A DNA stretch of 29,995 nt from an uncultured bacterium (GCA_905214265.1 CAJMLQ010000027.1:1-29995); one strand, 5' to 3'. Counted from the first letter of the stretch, positions 16,260-23,941 are shown. A program made the numbers and translations. The notes: generated from the letters alone by a model not told the origin.

Positions 16260-16435
16260 TTTGGCATATCGCATGGGCAGAATCCGCAGCCTTCTGGGCA
16301 CTAGGATCCGGTTGAGATTGCAGATATCCTCCCGCATCTCCGCTTCTGATGGGCAGGGAGCAGTGAATAAGCTTCCTGTTTTCAGTCCGGTCAGAGTGGG
16401 GGGGAGCACTGTCGGATCACCAATTCATCTGACAT
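16173..16435 (-). pseudogene. DUF3793-family gene, frameshifted and truncated
   Basis: From ATG 16435 (AGGAGG just upstream) the frame reads MSDELVIRQCSP, then a run of seven C (16398-16404 on the plus strand as G) shifts it by two bases. In the other frame it continues TLTGLKTGSLFTAPCPSEAE and ICNLNRILVPRRLRILPMRY. These match the N-terminal half of DUF3793 proteins, common near DUF2325 and iron genes in Clostridia. Past about 16260 the similarity stops and unrelated codons run to a stop at 16173, so about 100 C-terminal residues are missing. It began ten bases after DUF2325 as the second gene of that unit. Confidence 0.7.
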
Positions 16436-16445
16436 CTTTTCCTCC

Positions 16446-16727
16446 TCATCCGGCGTGGATTTCCAAAATGCTTTTTAGAGCCGCCATGGAACTGGAATGG
16501 GACCTTGCGATGATGGTATCCTGCCCCTTGGTTTCGCTTAGGGCGCAGCGCATCATTTTGTGGGACATGGTATTCGTGAACAGGACCAGCAGATCCGGGT
16601 TTCCGATCTTGTTTTTCAGCCCGCCGTTCATTCGCGTAAAGATCTTGGCACTGCAGCGGTATTCCTGGCAGAGATCTTTGTACTGCCGCTCCATGCATTC
16701 ATTTCCGCCGATGATAACAATGCTCAT
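16446..16727 (-). CDS. DUF2325 domain-containing protein
   Basis: A 93-residue cytoplasmic protein with the DUF2325 pattern: SIVIIGGNECMERQYKDLC at the start, PDLLVLFTNTMSHKM in the middle and ARSHSSSMAALKSIL near the end. The fold is Rossmann-like; no activity is established. It starts behind AAAAGGAG. A copy of the locus operator (16750-16765) lies just upstream, so it is probably regulated with the feo genes. Confidence 0.85.
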   Translation of the reverse strand: MSIVIIGGNECMERQYKDLCQEYRCSAKIFTRMNGGLKNKIGNPDLLVLFTNTMSHKMMRCALSETKGQDTIIARSHSSSMAALKSILEIHAG

Positions 16728-16749
16728 CCGGTCAACTCCTTTTAATTCA

Positions 16750-16765
16750 GTTAGCGTAAGATAAC
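16750..16765. promoter_or_regulatory. DtxR-type operator, copy A (before DUF2325)
   Basis: GTTAGC-GTAA-GATAAC, one mismatch from the local consensus GTTAGC-N4-GCTAAC. It lies 23 bases upstream of the DUF2325 start. Confidence 0.6.
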
Positions 16766-16774
16766 TTACCGGTT

Positions 16775-16805
16775 GAAAGATAGCGCCCGAAGGCGCAGAT
16801 CTTTC
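16775..16805. repeat. Hairpin at the 3' side of the feo operon
   Basis: GAAAGAT and GCGCC pair with GGCGC and ATCTTTC around a CGAA loop. A T-rich stretch follows on the plus side only; on the minus strand (the operon's direction) there is no T tract. It may be an RNA 3'-end stem or processing signal. Confidence 0.5.
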
Positions 16806-16898
16806 TTTTCATATATGGAAACAGGGAGAAGATATTCGTATTTCGCTTTTTGAAACTGCCTGGTGCAGAGTCCGTGCTCCATTGGAGGCGCAGAGAAC

Positions 16899-17072
16899 TT
16901 ACTTTTTTGAATGACAGCTGCTGTTCATGGGGCAATTTGAGCATCCGCAGCCGCAAGAGGTTTTCCCTTTTCTGCGGTTCCTCACCAGGACGAAGAGAAT
17001 CGCCCCGATGAGAATCAGAAGTACGATACAAATCAAAATGGTAGCGAGATTTTCTGCGATCCAGGAAAACAT
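16899..17072 (-). CDS. FeoB-associated Cys-rich membrane protein
   Basis: A 57-residue protein: one N-terminal membrane helix (ILICIVLLILIGAILFVLV), a basic stretch (RNRRKGK) and a Cys-rich end with Cys at residues 40, 42, 44, 47 and 53. Such small proteins follow feoB in many Firmicutes and are thought to help iron transfer or cluster chemistry at the FeoB pore. The ribosome site AGGAGG is six bases before ATG 17072; the gene starts 30 bases after feoB. Confidence 0.88.
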   Translation of the reverse strand: MFSWIAENLATILICIVLLILIGAILFVLVRNRRKGKTSCGCGCSNCPMNSSCHSKK

Positions 17073-17102
17073 AAGGGTTCCTCCTTTCAGTATGTTGAAA
17101 AA

Positions 17103-19556
17103 TTATTGAACGCGAATCTTGGCGGTCAGCCGCTGGGATTCATGATAGGGCTTTACCAGCATAAAGACGATGAAGGCGACAATGGCGAAAGCAGCGGTAG
17201 AACCGATGACGCTGCCCGAACCGGTGAAGAGCATCCCCAGTTGGTATACGACCAGGGAAATCGCGTAAGCGAACACGCACTGATAGCCGATGGCGAAGAG
17301 GGTCCACTTGGCGGAGTTCATTTCACGTTTAATGGCGCCCATGGCCGCAAAGCAGGGGGCACACAGCAGATTGAAAATCAGGAAGGAGTAGGCGGAGAGA
17401 GGCGTGAATACCGTCTGCATGTTAGTCCAGATCTGCCAGCCATTTTCCGCGACCTCATCGAAGCCGCCGAAGAGTACGCCGAAGGTGCCAACAACATTTT
17501 CCTTGGCAATCAGGCCGGTGATAGTAGCCACCGCGCTCTGCCAGTTGCCCCAGCCGAGAGGAGCGAAGATCCAGGCGATGGCACCGCCGATGACCGCGAG
17601 AATGGAGTTATTCAGGTCGCTGACCATGCCGAAGCTGCCGTCCTCAAAGCCGAAGCCCTGCAGGAACCAGAGAATAATGGCCGATAGCAGGATAATGGTG
17701 CCTGCCTTCTTGATAAAAGACCAGGCGCGTTCCCACATACTGCGCAGAACGTTGCCCACGGTGGGCAGGTGGTAGGCGGGAAGCTCCATAACAAAGGGAG
17801 CGGGGTCGCCTGCAAACATCTTGGTTTTCTTCAGCATGATGCCGGAGAGGATGATCGCCGCGATTCCGACAAAGTAGGCGCTGGGTGCGACCCACCAGGC
17901 TCCGCCGAACAGCGCGCCCGCAATCAGCGCAATGATGGGCAGCTTCGCGCCACAGGGAATGAAGGTGGTGGTCATGATGGTCATCCGGCGGTCGCGCTCG
18001 TTTTCAATGGTCCGGCTGGCCATGATACCGGGAATTCCGCAGCCGGTGCCGATGAGCATGGGGATAAAGGATTTACCGGAGAGGCCGAATTTGCGGAAGA
18101 TTCGGTCCATGACGAAGGCGATCCGGGCCATGTAGCCGCAGCTTTCCAGAAAGGCCAGGAAGAGGAAGAGCACCAGCATCTGGGGTACAAATCCGAGTAC
18201 TGCTCCGACGCCGCCGACGATGCCGTCCAGAAGCAGTCCCTGCAGCCATTCGGCGCAGTTGATGCTCTCCAGCCAGTTGCCCAAAAGGACCGGGATGCCG
18301 GGAATCCAGACGCCGTATTCAGCGGGATCCGGCTCCTCCATATCCGCCACCTCCAGATAACTCTCATATGTAACCGGAATCTCTTTTTCTACATTTCCGT
18401 TGTCATCATAGAGATAAGCGGTCGTCGTAACATCTGCAGCCCTGTCGATGATCAGGATGGTTTCTTCATCCGTAGATTGCTCCTCATCCACAGCGCCGGC
18501 CTCTGCAGCAGCCTCAAGGAAAGCGTCTTTCACAATGCCAGGCTCCACATATGAGTCAACCGCCTCGGAATAGGCTGAGGAACCGATACCGAAAAGGCGC
18601 CAGCCATCGCCGAAGACTCCGTCGTTGGCCCAGTCAGTCGCCCAGCCGCCGACTGTCGTGACGGATACAAAATAGACGATGAACATGACTACGGCGAAGA
18701 TGGGGAGTGCGGCCCAGCGGTTGGTCACAACCTTGTCAATTTTGTCGGAGGTGGTCAGTTTCCCGGCGCTCTTTTTCCGGTAGCAGCCTTTCATCAGCGA
18801 CGCAATATAAATGTAGCGCTCATTGGTGATGATGCTTTCCGCGTCGTCGTCGCATTCTTCCTCAGCGGCCTTGATGTCCGATTCAATGTGCTCCAGCACC
18901 TCCCGGCTCAGGTTCAGCTGAGAGAGGACCTTTTCGTCCCGTTCAAAAAGCTTGATGGCATACCAGCGCTGCTGTTCGGCTGGGACTGTGTGGAGGGCGG
19001 CCTCCTCGATGTGAGCGATGGCGTGCTCCACCGCTCCCGAGAAGGTGTGCATGGGAACGGTCTTAGTGGAATTTGCGGCCTCGACAGCCGCTTCTGCCGC
19101 TGCCATGATGCCAGTTCCTTTCAGCGCCGAGATCTCAACGATTTTGCATCCCAGCTCCCGTGAAAGTTCCGCGATATCGATTTTGTCGCCGTTTTTCTTG
19201 ACGACGTCCATCATGTTGATGGCGATGACAACCGGAATGCCCAATTCGGTCAGCTGAGTGGTCAGATACAGGTTCCGCTCCAAGTTGGTACCGTCTACAA
19301 TGTTCAAGATGGCGTCTGGCCGCTCTCCGATAAGATAGTTTCGCGCCACCACTTCCTCCAGCGTGTAGGGGGAGAGGGAATAGATGCCGGGAAGGTCGGT
19401 GATCGTAACACCGTCGTGCTTTTTCAGCTTTCCTTCCTTTTTTTCAACCGTGACGCCGGGCCAGTTTCCAACAAATTGGTTGGAACCGGTGAGTGCGTTG
19501 AATAGGGTCGTTTTGCCGCTGTTCGGATTGCCCGCCAAAGCAATTTTCAAATCCAT
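17103..19556 (-). CDS. feoB: Ferrous iron transport protein B
   Basis: FeoB imports Fe(II) across the membrane. The N-terminal G domain shows GNPNSGKTT (G1), DLPGIYSLSPY (G3) and NMMD (G4), then a helical GDI-like spacer and membrane segments from about residue 281. The two Gate regions contain the CGYMARIAF and the CGAKLPII segments, with GTGCGIPGIMASR between. At 817 residues it is about 100 longer than many Firmicutes FeoB; the extra is an acidic block around residues 325-420, between the first helix and the next, expected outside the membrane. ATG 19556 follows AGAGAGG. An operator lies 37 bases upstream and a hairpin separates it from feoA, so it may have its own promoter. Confidence 0.96.
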   Translation of the reverse strand: MDLKIALAGNPNSGKTTLFNALTGSNQFVGNWPGVTVEKKEGKLKKHDGVTITDLPGIYSLSPYTLEEVVARNYLIGERPDAILNIVDGTNLERNLYLTTQLTELGIPVVIAINMMDVVKKNGDKIDIAELSRELGCKIVEISALKGTGIMAAAEAAVEAANSTKTVPMHTFSGAVEHAIAHIEEAALHTVPAEQQRWYAIKLFERDEKVLSQLNLSREVLEHIESDIKAAEEECDDDAESIITNERYIYIASLMKGCYRKKSAGKLTTSDKIDKVVTNRWAALPIFAVVMFIVYFVSVTTVGGWATDWANDGVFGDGWRLFGIGSSAYSEAVDSYVEPGIVKDAFLEAAAEAGAVDEEQSTDEETILIIDRAADVTTTAYLYDDNGNVEKEIPVTYESYLEVADMEEPDPAEYGVWIPGIPVLLGNWLESINCAEWLQGLLLDGIVGGVGAVLGFVPQMLVLFLFLAFLESCGYMARIAFVMDRIFRKFGLSGKSFIPMLIGTGCGIPGIMASRTIENERDRRMTIMTTTFIPCGAKLPIIALIAGALFGGAWWVAPSAYFVGIAAIILSGIMLKKTKMFAGDPAPFVMELPAYHLPTVGNVLRSMWERAWSFIKKAGTIILLSAIILWFLQGFGFEDGSFGMVSDLNNSILAVIGGAIAWIFAPLGWGNWQSAVATITGLIAKENVVGTFGVLFGGFDEVAENGWQIWTNMQTVFTPLSAYSFLIFNLLCAPCFAAMGAIKREMNSAKWTLFAIGYQCVFAYAISLVVYQLGMLFTGSGSVIGSTAAFAIVAFIVFMLVKPYHESQRLTAKIRVQ

Positions 19557-19592
19557 GGTTTCGGATCCTCTCTTTCATGATTTGGGTCGAAA

Positions 19593-19608
19593 GTAAGCGA
19601 TCGCTAAC
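19593..19608. promoter_or_regulatory. DtxR-type operator, copy B (before feoB)
   Basis: GTAAGC-GATC-GCTAAC, one mismatch from GTTAGC-N4-GCTAAC, in the 84-base gap between feoA and feoB. Confidence 0.65.
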
Positions 19609-19624
19609 TTTATGTCCGAAAAAT

Positions 19625-19641
19625 AAGGGGCGAGTCCCCTT
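19625..19641 (-). terminator. Short terminator or attenuator between feoA and feoB
   Basis: On the minus strand AAGGGG pairs with CCCCTT across a five-base loop, followed by ATTTTT, directly after the feoA stop. A six-bp stem is weak, so read-through into feoB is likely. Confidence 0.5.
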
Positions 19642-19862
19642 TACTCCACTTCGATCATATCTGCGTCCGCTTTTCGGATGGAAAGCTCATAGCCCCGGAC
19701 CGTGACCTCGATCGGATCGCCAAGGGGCGCCACCTTGCGGACATGGACATCAACGCCTTTGGTGATCCCCATATCCATGATGCGGCGCTTCACAGCTCCT
19801 TCTCCATGAAGCTTGACGACCTTGATTGACTCGCCGATCTTCGCCTGCCTGAGTGTTTTCAT
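19641..19862 (-). CDS. feoA: FeoA family protein (copy next to feoB)
   Basis: A 73-residue SH3-like beta-barrel protein that assists FeoB on the cytoplasmic side. Typical features: GEGAVKRRIMDMGITKGVDVHV and GDPIEVTVRGYELSIRKADAD near the end. AAAGGAGG lies nine bases before ATG. A second, different FeoA lies 36 bases upstream, so the operon is feoA-feoA-feoB plus the Cys-rich protein. Confidence 0.92.
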   Translation of the reverse strand: MKTLRQAKIGESIKVVKLHGEGAVKRRIMDMGITKGVDVHVRKVAPLGDPIEVTVRGYELSIRKADADMIEVE

Positions 19863-19898
19863 GCTGTATGTCCTCCTTTAACCGGTTTGGATACCCTA

Positions 19899-20111
19899 TC
19901 AAATCATGATTTTCTGCGCCATTTCCTGACTGATTGCCACACGCGCTTCCTTGACGTTGACGATGACGCTTCCCCCCAAGGTGGTGATAACTGTGACGTT
20001 TCCGCCGGCAACAAATCCGAGATTTTCCAGATGCTTTCTCACATCCGGCTTCCCGCCGACTTTTTTTATGGTATTTTCTTCTCCAACATTCGCGAGCGTC
20101 AACGGCATCAT
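19899..20111 (-). CDS. feoA: FeoA family protein (promoter-proximal copy)
   Basis: A 70-residue FeoA paralogue: KPDVRKHLENLGFVAGGNVTV and NVKEARVAISQEMAQKIMI. It is clearly diverged from the other copy, which suggests a distinct partner role and not recent duplication. The start has two adjacent ATG codons (20111 and 20108) behind GAAAGGAAG. Two operators lie immediately upstream. Confidence 0.9.
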   Translation of the reverse strand: MMPLTLANVGEENTIKKVGGKPDVRKHLENLGFVAGGNVTVITTLGGSVIVNVKEARVAISQEMAQKIMI

Positions 20112-20128
20112 AGTTCTTCCTTTCTTAA

Positions 20129-20144
20129 ATTAGCATATGCTAAT
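20129..20144. promoter_or_regulatory. DtxR-type operator, copy C
   Basis: ATTAGC-ATAT-GCTAAT, a perfect 16-base palindrome 18 bases upstream of the feoA start. Copy D is centred 35 bases further upstream. Confidence 0.7.
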
Positions 20145-20163
20145 CTATAGAGTTAAAATAGCA

Positions 20164-20179
20164 GTTAGCATTAGCTAAC
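20164..20179. promoter_or_regulatory. DtxR-type operator, copy D
   Basis: GTTAGC-ATTA-GCTAAC, an exact consensus copy in the divergent promoter region between feoA and the regulator gene. Confidence 0.75.
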
Positions 20180-20253
20180 TATTTATAAGGATAGCCACTT
20201 TTCTCTCTTTTGTCAAGAGATTTTCCTGGAAGTTTTTTTATTTGTGAGTACTT

Positions 20254-20287
20254 TTGACATTTTGTAAAAATGTTAGCGGATACTAAC
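20254..20287 (+). promoter_or_regulatory. Promoter of the regulator gene with DtxR-type operator, copy E
   Basis: TTGACA at 20254-20259 with a weak -10 (GATACT at 20279-20284, 19-base spacer). GTTAGC-GGAT-ACTAAC (20272-20287) covers the -10, so the regulator probably represses its own gene. Confidence 0.6.
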
Positions 20288-20383
20288 TTCTGGCTTGTGT
20301 ATATTTCCTGTCTGTTTGAACAGCTTGAAAATTTCATAATCTTATGGTATCTTGGAAATAATGCAGGGGATAGGAGGAGTTTT

Positions 20384-20746
20384 ATGCATTTGCAGGAATC
20401 CGGCGAAATGTATTTGGAGACGATCCTGATTTTGTCCCGGAAAAGCAACGCGGTCCGATCAGTGGACGTCAGTGAATATATGGGGGTTTCCAAGCCCAGC
20501 GTCAGCCGCGCCATCGGCATTTTAAAACAGGGCGGCTACGTGATCATGGACAAAGAGGGCTTTCTGACGCTGACCGAGACGGGGGCGGAGATTGCCGGTA
20601 AAATTTATGAGCGCCACCAGATGCTGACAGAATTTTTGACGCGGCTGGGCGTCTCTGAAGAAACGGCGTCAGCGGACGCCTGCAAAATCGAACACGATAT
20701 CAGCGACGAGTCATTTGAAGCGATCAAACGGCATGTTGGACGATAA
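20384..20746 (+). CDS. DtxR-family metal-dependent transcriptional regulator, short form, iron-type ligands
   Basis: A 120-residue repressor with a winged helix-turn-helix (residues ~22-65, SVDVSEYMGVSKPSVSRAI) and the metal-binding dimer domain, but no SH3/FeoA-like third domain. The start EMYLETI carries Met9 and the C-terminal CKIEH carries Cys100, Glu103 and His104, matching DtxR primary-site Met10, Cys102, Glu105 and His106; MntR has Asp and Glu at the Met and Cys positions. His78 matches the ancillary-site His79. This argues for Fe(II) sensing. ATG 20384 follows TAGGAGGAG; the longer frame to 20270 runs through the operator. It is divergent to the feo operon, and five like operators in the locus are its probable targets. 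Confidence 0.88.
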   Translation: MHLQESGEMYLETILILSRKSNAVRSVDVSEYMGVSKPSVSRAIGILKQGGYVIMDKEGFLTLTETGAEIAGKIYERHQMLTEFLTRLGVSEETASADACKIEHDISDESFEAIKRHVGR

Positions 20747-20782
20747 AAATTCCCCGGAAGCAATCCTGCTTTCGGGGAATTT
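20747..20782. terminator. Bidirectional terminator
   Basis: A 16-bp stem (20747-20762 with 20767-20782, CCCCG core, two G-T pairs) between two convergent genes. T tracts are present on the minus strand (TTTTTA) and weakly on the plus strand. Confidence 0.88.
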
Positions 20783-20785
20783 GCG

Positions 20786-21652
20786 TTATTCCAGAATGAT
20801 GCCAAAAGACGCTTCAAAGGTATCCCCGGCGGAAAGGAGCCGGAGTCCCTCCTTTTCTTCGAAAGCACCGGAATCGCCTTTCGTGGAGTCTACGCCGAAC
20901 CAGGGCTCGATGCAGACGTAGGGGCCGTCATTCCGGCAGGACCAGATCCCCAAATCCGGGAATCCAGTGAAATCGACGCGGACGCTGCGGCCGCCTTCGT
21001 CCGAGGAAAGTTCCACCCACCTGGAGGCCAGATCCTTTAAAATAACGGCATCGTCATAAAACAGGCCGTGGGTCAGTTCCTTTTCTGCGCGGTCGTCCAG
21101 AAAGACCTGAGATTCCCCGCAGAGAAGGCCGTCGCGTTTAATGCGGCGAAGAAGAGACTCCGGTTTTTCAAACCGCAGAGAGTAGTCGGTGAACTCTTTT
21201 CCAGGCTCCAGCGGGCAGTTGAACCCCGGATGGCCGCCGACGGAGAAGGGCATTTCTTCCTCCCCAGTATTCTGCACGCGGAAACCTTCGTGGAGCGTGT
21301 TCCCGGAAATGGTATAGAAAACCTCTAACACAAAGGAAAAGGGGTACTGCGCTCTAGTATGGCTGTTGTCAGTGATGCGAAAAGTCAGGGTGTCGTCCGT
21401 CCGGCCAGCAAGCTCAAACTCCATCTTCCGGGCGAATCCGTGGGGTCCCATCTCATAGGATTTTCCTTTCCAGGTGTACCGTCCGTCCGGGAGCCCTCCG
21501 ATAATCGGGAAGAGGATGGGAGACTGCCCGGTCCAGTAGGCGGGGTCGCCCTGCCAAAGATATTCCCAACCATCGCAGCGGATACTTTTCAGTTCTGCGC
21601 CCAGGGTGTCCACGCGGATTTCAATGCGGTCCTTTTTGAGGGTGTGGATCAT
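20786..21652 (-). CDS. Aldose 1-epimerase family protein (galactose mutarotase-like, LacX/YphB type)
   Basis: A 288-residue beta-sandwich protein related to mutarotases, which interconvert sugar anomers. Family segments: GAELKSIRCDGWEYLWQGDPAYWTG near the N-terminus, PHGFARKMEF, VGGHPGFNCPL (His of the active site) and CIEPWFGVDS toward the end. The LacX/YphB branch acts on unknown sugars. ATG 21652 (MIHTLKK) is preferred as the homologue-like start; ATG 21664 lies almost on its AAAGG. Downstream of the antiporter gene, with a 155-base gap holding no recognisable gene. Confidence 0.85.
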   Translation of the reverse strand: MIHTLKKDRIEIRVDTLGAELKSIRCDGWEYLWQGDPAYWTGQSPILFPIIGGLPDGRYTWKGKSYEMGPHGFARKMEFELAGRTDDTLTFRITDNSHTRAQYPFSFVLEVFYTISGNTLHEGFRVQNTGEEEMPFSVGGHPGFNCPLEPGKEFTDYSLRFEKPESLLRRIKRDGLLCGESQVFLDDRAEKELTHGLFYDDAVILKDLASRWVELSSDEGGRSVRVDFTGFPDLGIWSCRNDGPYVCIEPWFGVDSTKGDSGAFEEKEGLRLLSAGDTFEASFGIILE

Positions 21653-21807
21653 GGAAATTACCATGCCTTTCTTTGTTAAAAATTAAACAACATTCTTCTC
21701 AACTATTGTATCACAGAATTGCCGGAAAGTCTACGATTTTTTTGAAAGCCGGAAAACTTTTTGGAAAGGAAAAGTCGTGCCAGTCTTTTGAAAGTTTTGG
21801 TGAACGT

Positions 21808-23022
21808 TCAGTCAGTGGGTTCGTAAAGAGGCTCATCAGGCGCATCGCCTGCCGAAGGCTGCTTTTTGTAAAGAAGCTTGAGCACGATCGGCGTCGAAAT
21901 GGAGGAGACGATGATTAGCAGGATCACCGACGTAAAGAACAGCGGGTCCATCAGCCCGACGGCCAGCCCCTTCTGTGAAACGATCAGGGCCACTTCGCCG
22001 CGGGTCATCATCCCTACGCCGATTTTCAGGGAATCCGGGAAACTGAACCGGCAGATCCGCGCCATGAGCCCGCATCCGATCACTTTTGTGATCAGGCCCA
22101 CCAGAATAAAAGCGACGGAAAATCCCACCAGCGCCCAAGTCATCCCCTTGATCTCCGTTTTCAGGCCGATGCTGGCGAAAAAGATCGGTCCGAACAGCAT
22201 GTAGGAACTGACATCCATTTTTTCAGCGATGTAATCGGATGATTTGATGCTGCACAGGATGATGCCCGCGACATAGGCGCCGGTGATATCGGCGATGCCG
22301 AAAAACTCCTCGGCAGCGTATGCCATGACCAGGCAGAGAGCCAAGCCCATGATAGGGACACGGCGGCTGTGCGGATGCTTTTTCTCAAAGAACTTAAAAA
22401 GAAAATAACAGATGAAGCCGACTCCGATGGCAAACACAAAGAAAAGCACGGTGTTGATCATGACCCGTGACGGCTGGACGGAAGGGTCCTTAAAGCCGAT
22501 AACGAAGGTCAGCACAATGATTCCGATGACGTCGTCGATGATCGCGGCCCCCATGATAGTGGTCCCTACCTTGCCCCGGAGCTTGCCTAATTCCCGGAGC
22601 GCGGAAACCGTGATGCTCACGGATGTCGCCGTCAGGATCACGCCGATAAAGATCGCCCGGAAAAACTCGTCGCTTCCCACCGCAGAAAAGCCGTAAAAGC
22701 AAGAATACAAAAGATATCCGCCCCCAAGGGGGATAAACACGCCGCAGCAGGCGATCAGAAAGGCGATAGGCCCTGTTTGGAGCAGATCCTTCAGATTGGT
22801 TTCCAGTCCCGCCATAAACATCAGCAGGATGACGCCGATTTCCGCCATTTCAGCAAGAAAATCGCTCTGGCTGACAAGCCCCAGCACATTGGGGCCGATG
22901 ATCAGTCCGGCGATGATCTCCCCCACGACCTGTGGGGCGTGGGCCTTTCGGGCGAGAAGTCCGAAAAGCTTGGCAGCGACAACGATAATCGCCAGGTCAA
23001 GAAAAAGTTTGTAAGACACCAT
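21808..23022 (-). CDS. Cation:proton antiporter, CPA2 (Kef/NapA) family
   Basis: A 404-residue membrane protein with about 12 helices that exchanges Na+ or K+ for H+. Visible features are PQVVGEIIAGLIIGP in the first helices, LLMFMAGLE, ATSVSITV in the unwound helix and the ion-binding double Asp in AAIIDDVIGI. There is no C-terminal RCK/TrkA-N regulatory domain, only a short acidic tail. GAAGGAA precedes ATG 23022. No clear partner genes; it follows the M55 peptidase gene on the same strand with a hairpin between. Confidence 0.92.
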   Translation of the reverse strand: MVSYKLFLDLAIIVVAAKLFGLLARKAHAPQVVGEIIAGLIIGPNVLGLVSQSDFLAEMAEIGVILLMFMAGLETNLKDLLQTGPIAFLIACCGVFIPLGGGYLLYSCFYGFSAVGSDEFFRAIFIGVILTATSVSITVSALRELGKLRGKVGTTIMGAAIIDDVIGIIVLTFVIGFKDPSVQPSRVMINTVLFFVFAIGVGFICYFLFKFFEKKHPHSRRVPIMGLALCLVMAYAAEEFFGIADITGAYVAGIILCSIKSSDYIAEKMDVSSYMLFGPIFFASIGLKTEIKGMTWALVGFSVAFILVGLITKVIGCGLMARICRFSFPDSLKIGVGMMTRGEVALIVSQKGLAVGLMDPLFFTSVILLIIVSSISTPIVLKLLYKKQPSAGDAPDEPLYEPTD

Positions 23023-23097
23023 TGGTTTTCATTCCTTCATTTCCTGTTCATATTCCTCCCATATTATACTCCGTGAACATTGGAAATGCAAGGTGAA

Positions 23098-23134
23098 AAA
23101 GCTCCAGAATGCCCGGAAAAAGGCAGCTGGCTTT
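23098..23134 (-). terminator. Probable terminator of the M55 peptidase gene
   Basis: Imperfect stem on the minus strand (AAAGC-CAG with CTGGA-GCTTT) ending in TTTTTC, four bases after the stop codon. Confidence 0.5.
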
Positions 23135-23137
23135 AGC

Positions 23138-23941
23138 TTAGTTGAACAAATCCTCCAACTTCGAAATCGTTCCTTCGCGGGTAAAGGGGTCTGCAAAACG
23201 GAAGGGCTGCCGGTCCCGGTCGTAGAGCTGAGCGGCGTTGGCTGCGTCCAGGCGCTTGAAGCAGATGGAAACCTCCAGCGGCTCCGCAAAGGTGAACGGC
23301 TGCATCTCAGGGAGGCGGGAGCAGGCTTTTTTTACCCCTTCGTAGATGCGGCGACAGGACTCCTGGGGGTGGAGGCTGATGGCGGAGGTCCAGGACAGAG
23401 CTTCCTTGGTGGCGACAGTTTCCGCCCAGGGGAATGATTCCCGCGCCTGGGCCGCACCGATATCGTCAGAGGCGGCAAAGATCACCGGCACGCCGGCTTT
23501 TCCGGCAAAGGCCGCGTCGATTTCCATCTCGCCCACCGGTGTTCCGTTGATGGAATACCGGTGATAGGCGGCTGAGGAATAGGTGTGGGCCAGGACAGCA
23601 GGACGGCTGCCTTCCCGGGCGTGATAGCCGATGAAAAGCACGCCGCCAAAACTTTCGTCGATCCGGGGAAAGCGCTCATGATGGCCGCTTCCTAGGAGGA
23701 TTTTGCAGCGTGGATCCAGCAGGTCGTAATCCAGATTGACGCCGGAGTGGTGATTATCCCAGACGATGACCTCCTCCGCTCCCATGTCGAAGAGGGCGCG
23801 GGCGGCCGCGTCGGCCTCACGGGTCGCCTGACGTGCGGCGAAGGCGTAGTTCTCTCCGTCTCCGAGATTTTGACCGGGAATTCCCACCGCACAGGCGACG
23901 CCCTCGCAGTCTACACCGATGTAAAACCGTTTCTTTTCCAT
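23138..23941 (-). CDS. M55 family metallopeptidase (D-aminopeptidase DppA-like)
   Basis: A 267-residue zinc peptidase of the DppA type, which removes D-amino acids from peptides such as cell-wall fragments. The metal site of the family is complete: D11-x-E13 in VDCEG, His of WDNHHSG, His of GYHAREG, His of VLAHTYSS, and Glu of GEMEID. The start at 23941 has AAAGGAGG eight bases upstream; the longer frame to 24028 has no ribosome site. It is not next to peptide-transport genes, so the physiological substrate is open. Confidence 0.9.
   Translation of the reverse strand: MEKKRFYIGVDCEGVACAVGIPGQNLGDGENYAFAARQATREADAAARALFDMGAEEVIVWDNHHSGVNLDYDLLDPRCKILLGSGHHERFPRIDESFGGVLFIGYHAREGSRPAVLAHTYSSAAYHRYSINGTPVGEMEIDAAFAGKAGVPVIFAASDDIGAAQARESFPWAETVATKEALSWTSAISLHPQESCRRIYEGVKKACSRLPEMQPFTFAEPLEVSICFKRLDAANAAQLYDRDRQPFRFADPFTREGTISKLEDLFN

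Noticed and set aside
15121..16260. tRNA-Pro as the integration site of the decayed AraC segment
   Set aside because: I found no repeated tRNA-Pro 3' end downstream and no integrase remnant, so proximity alone is not enough.
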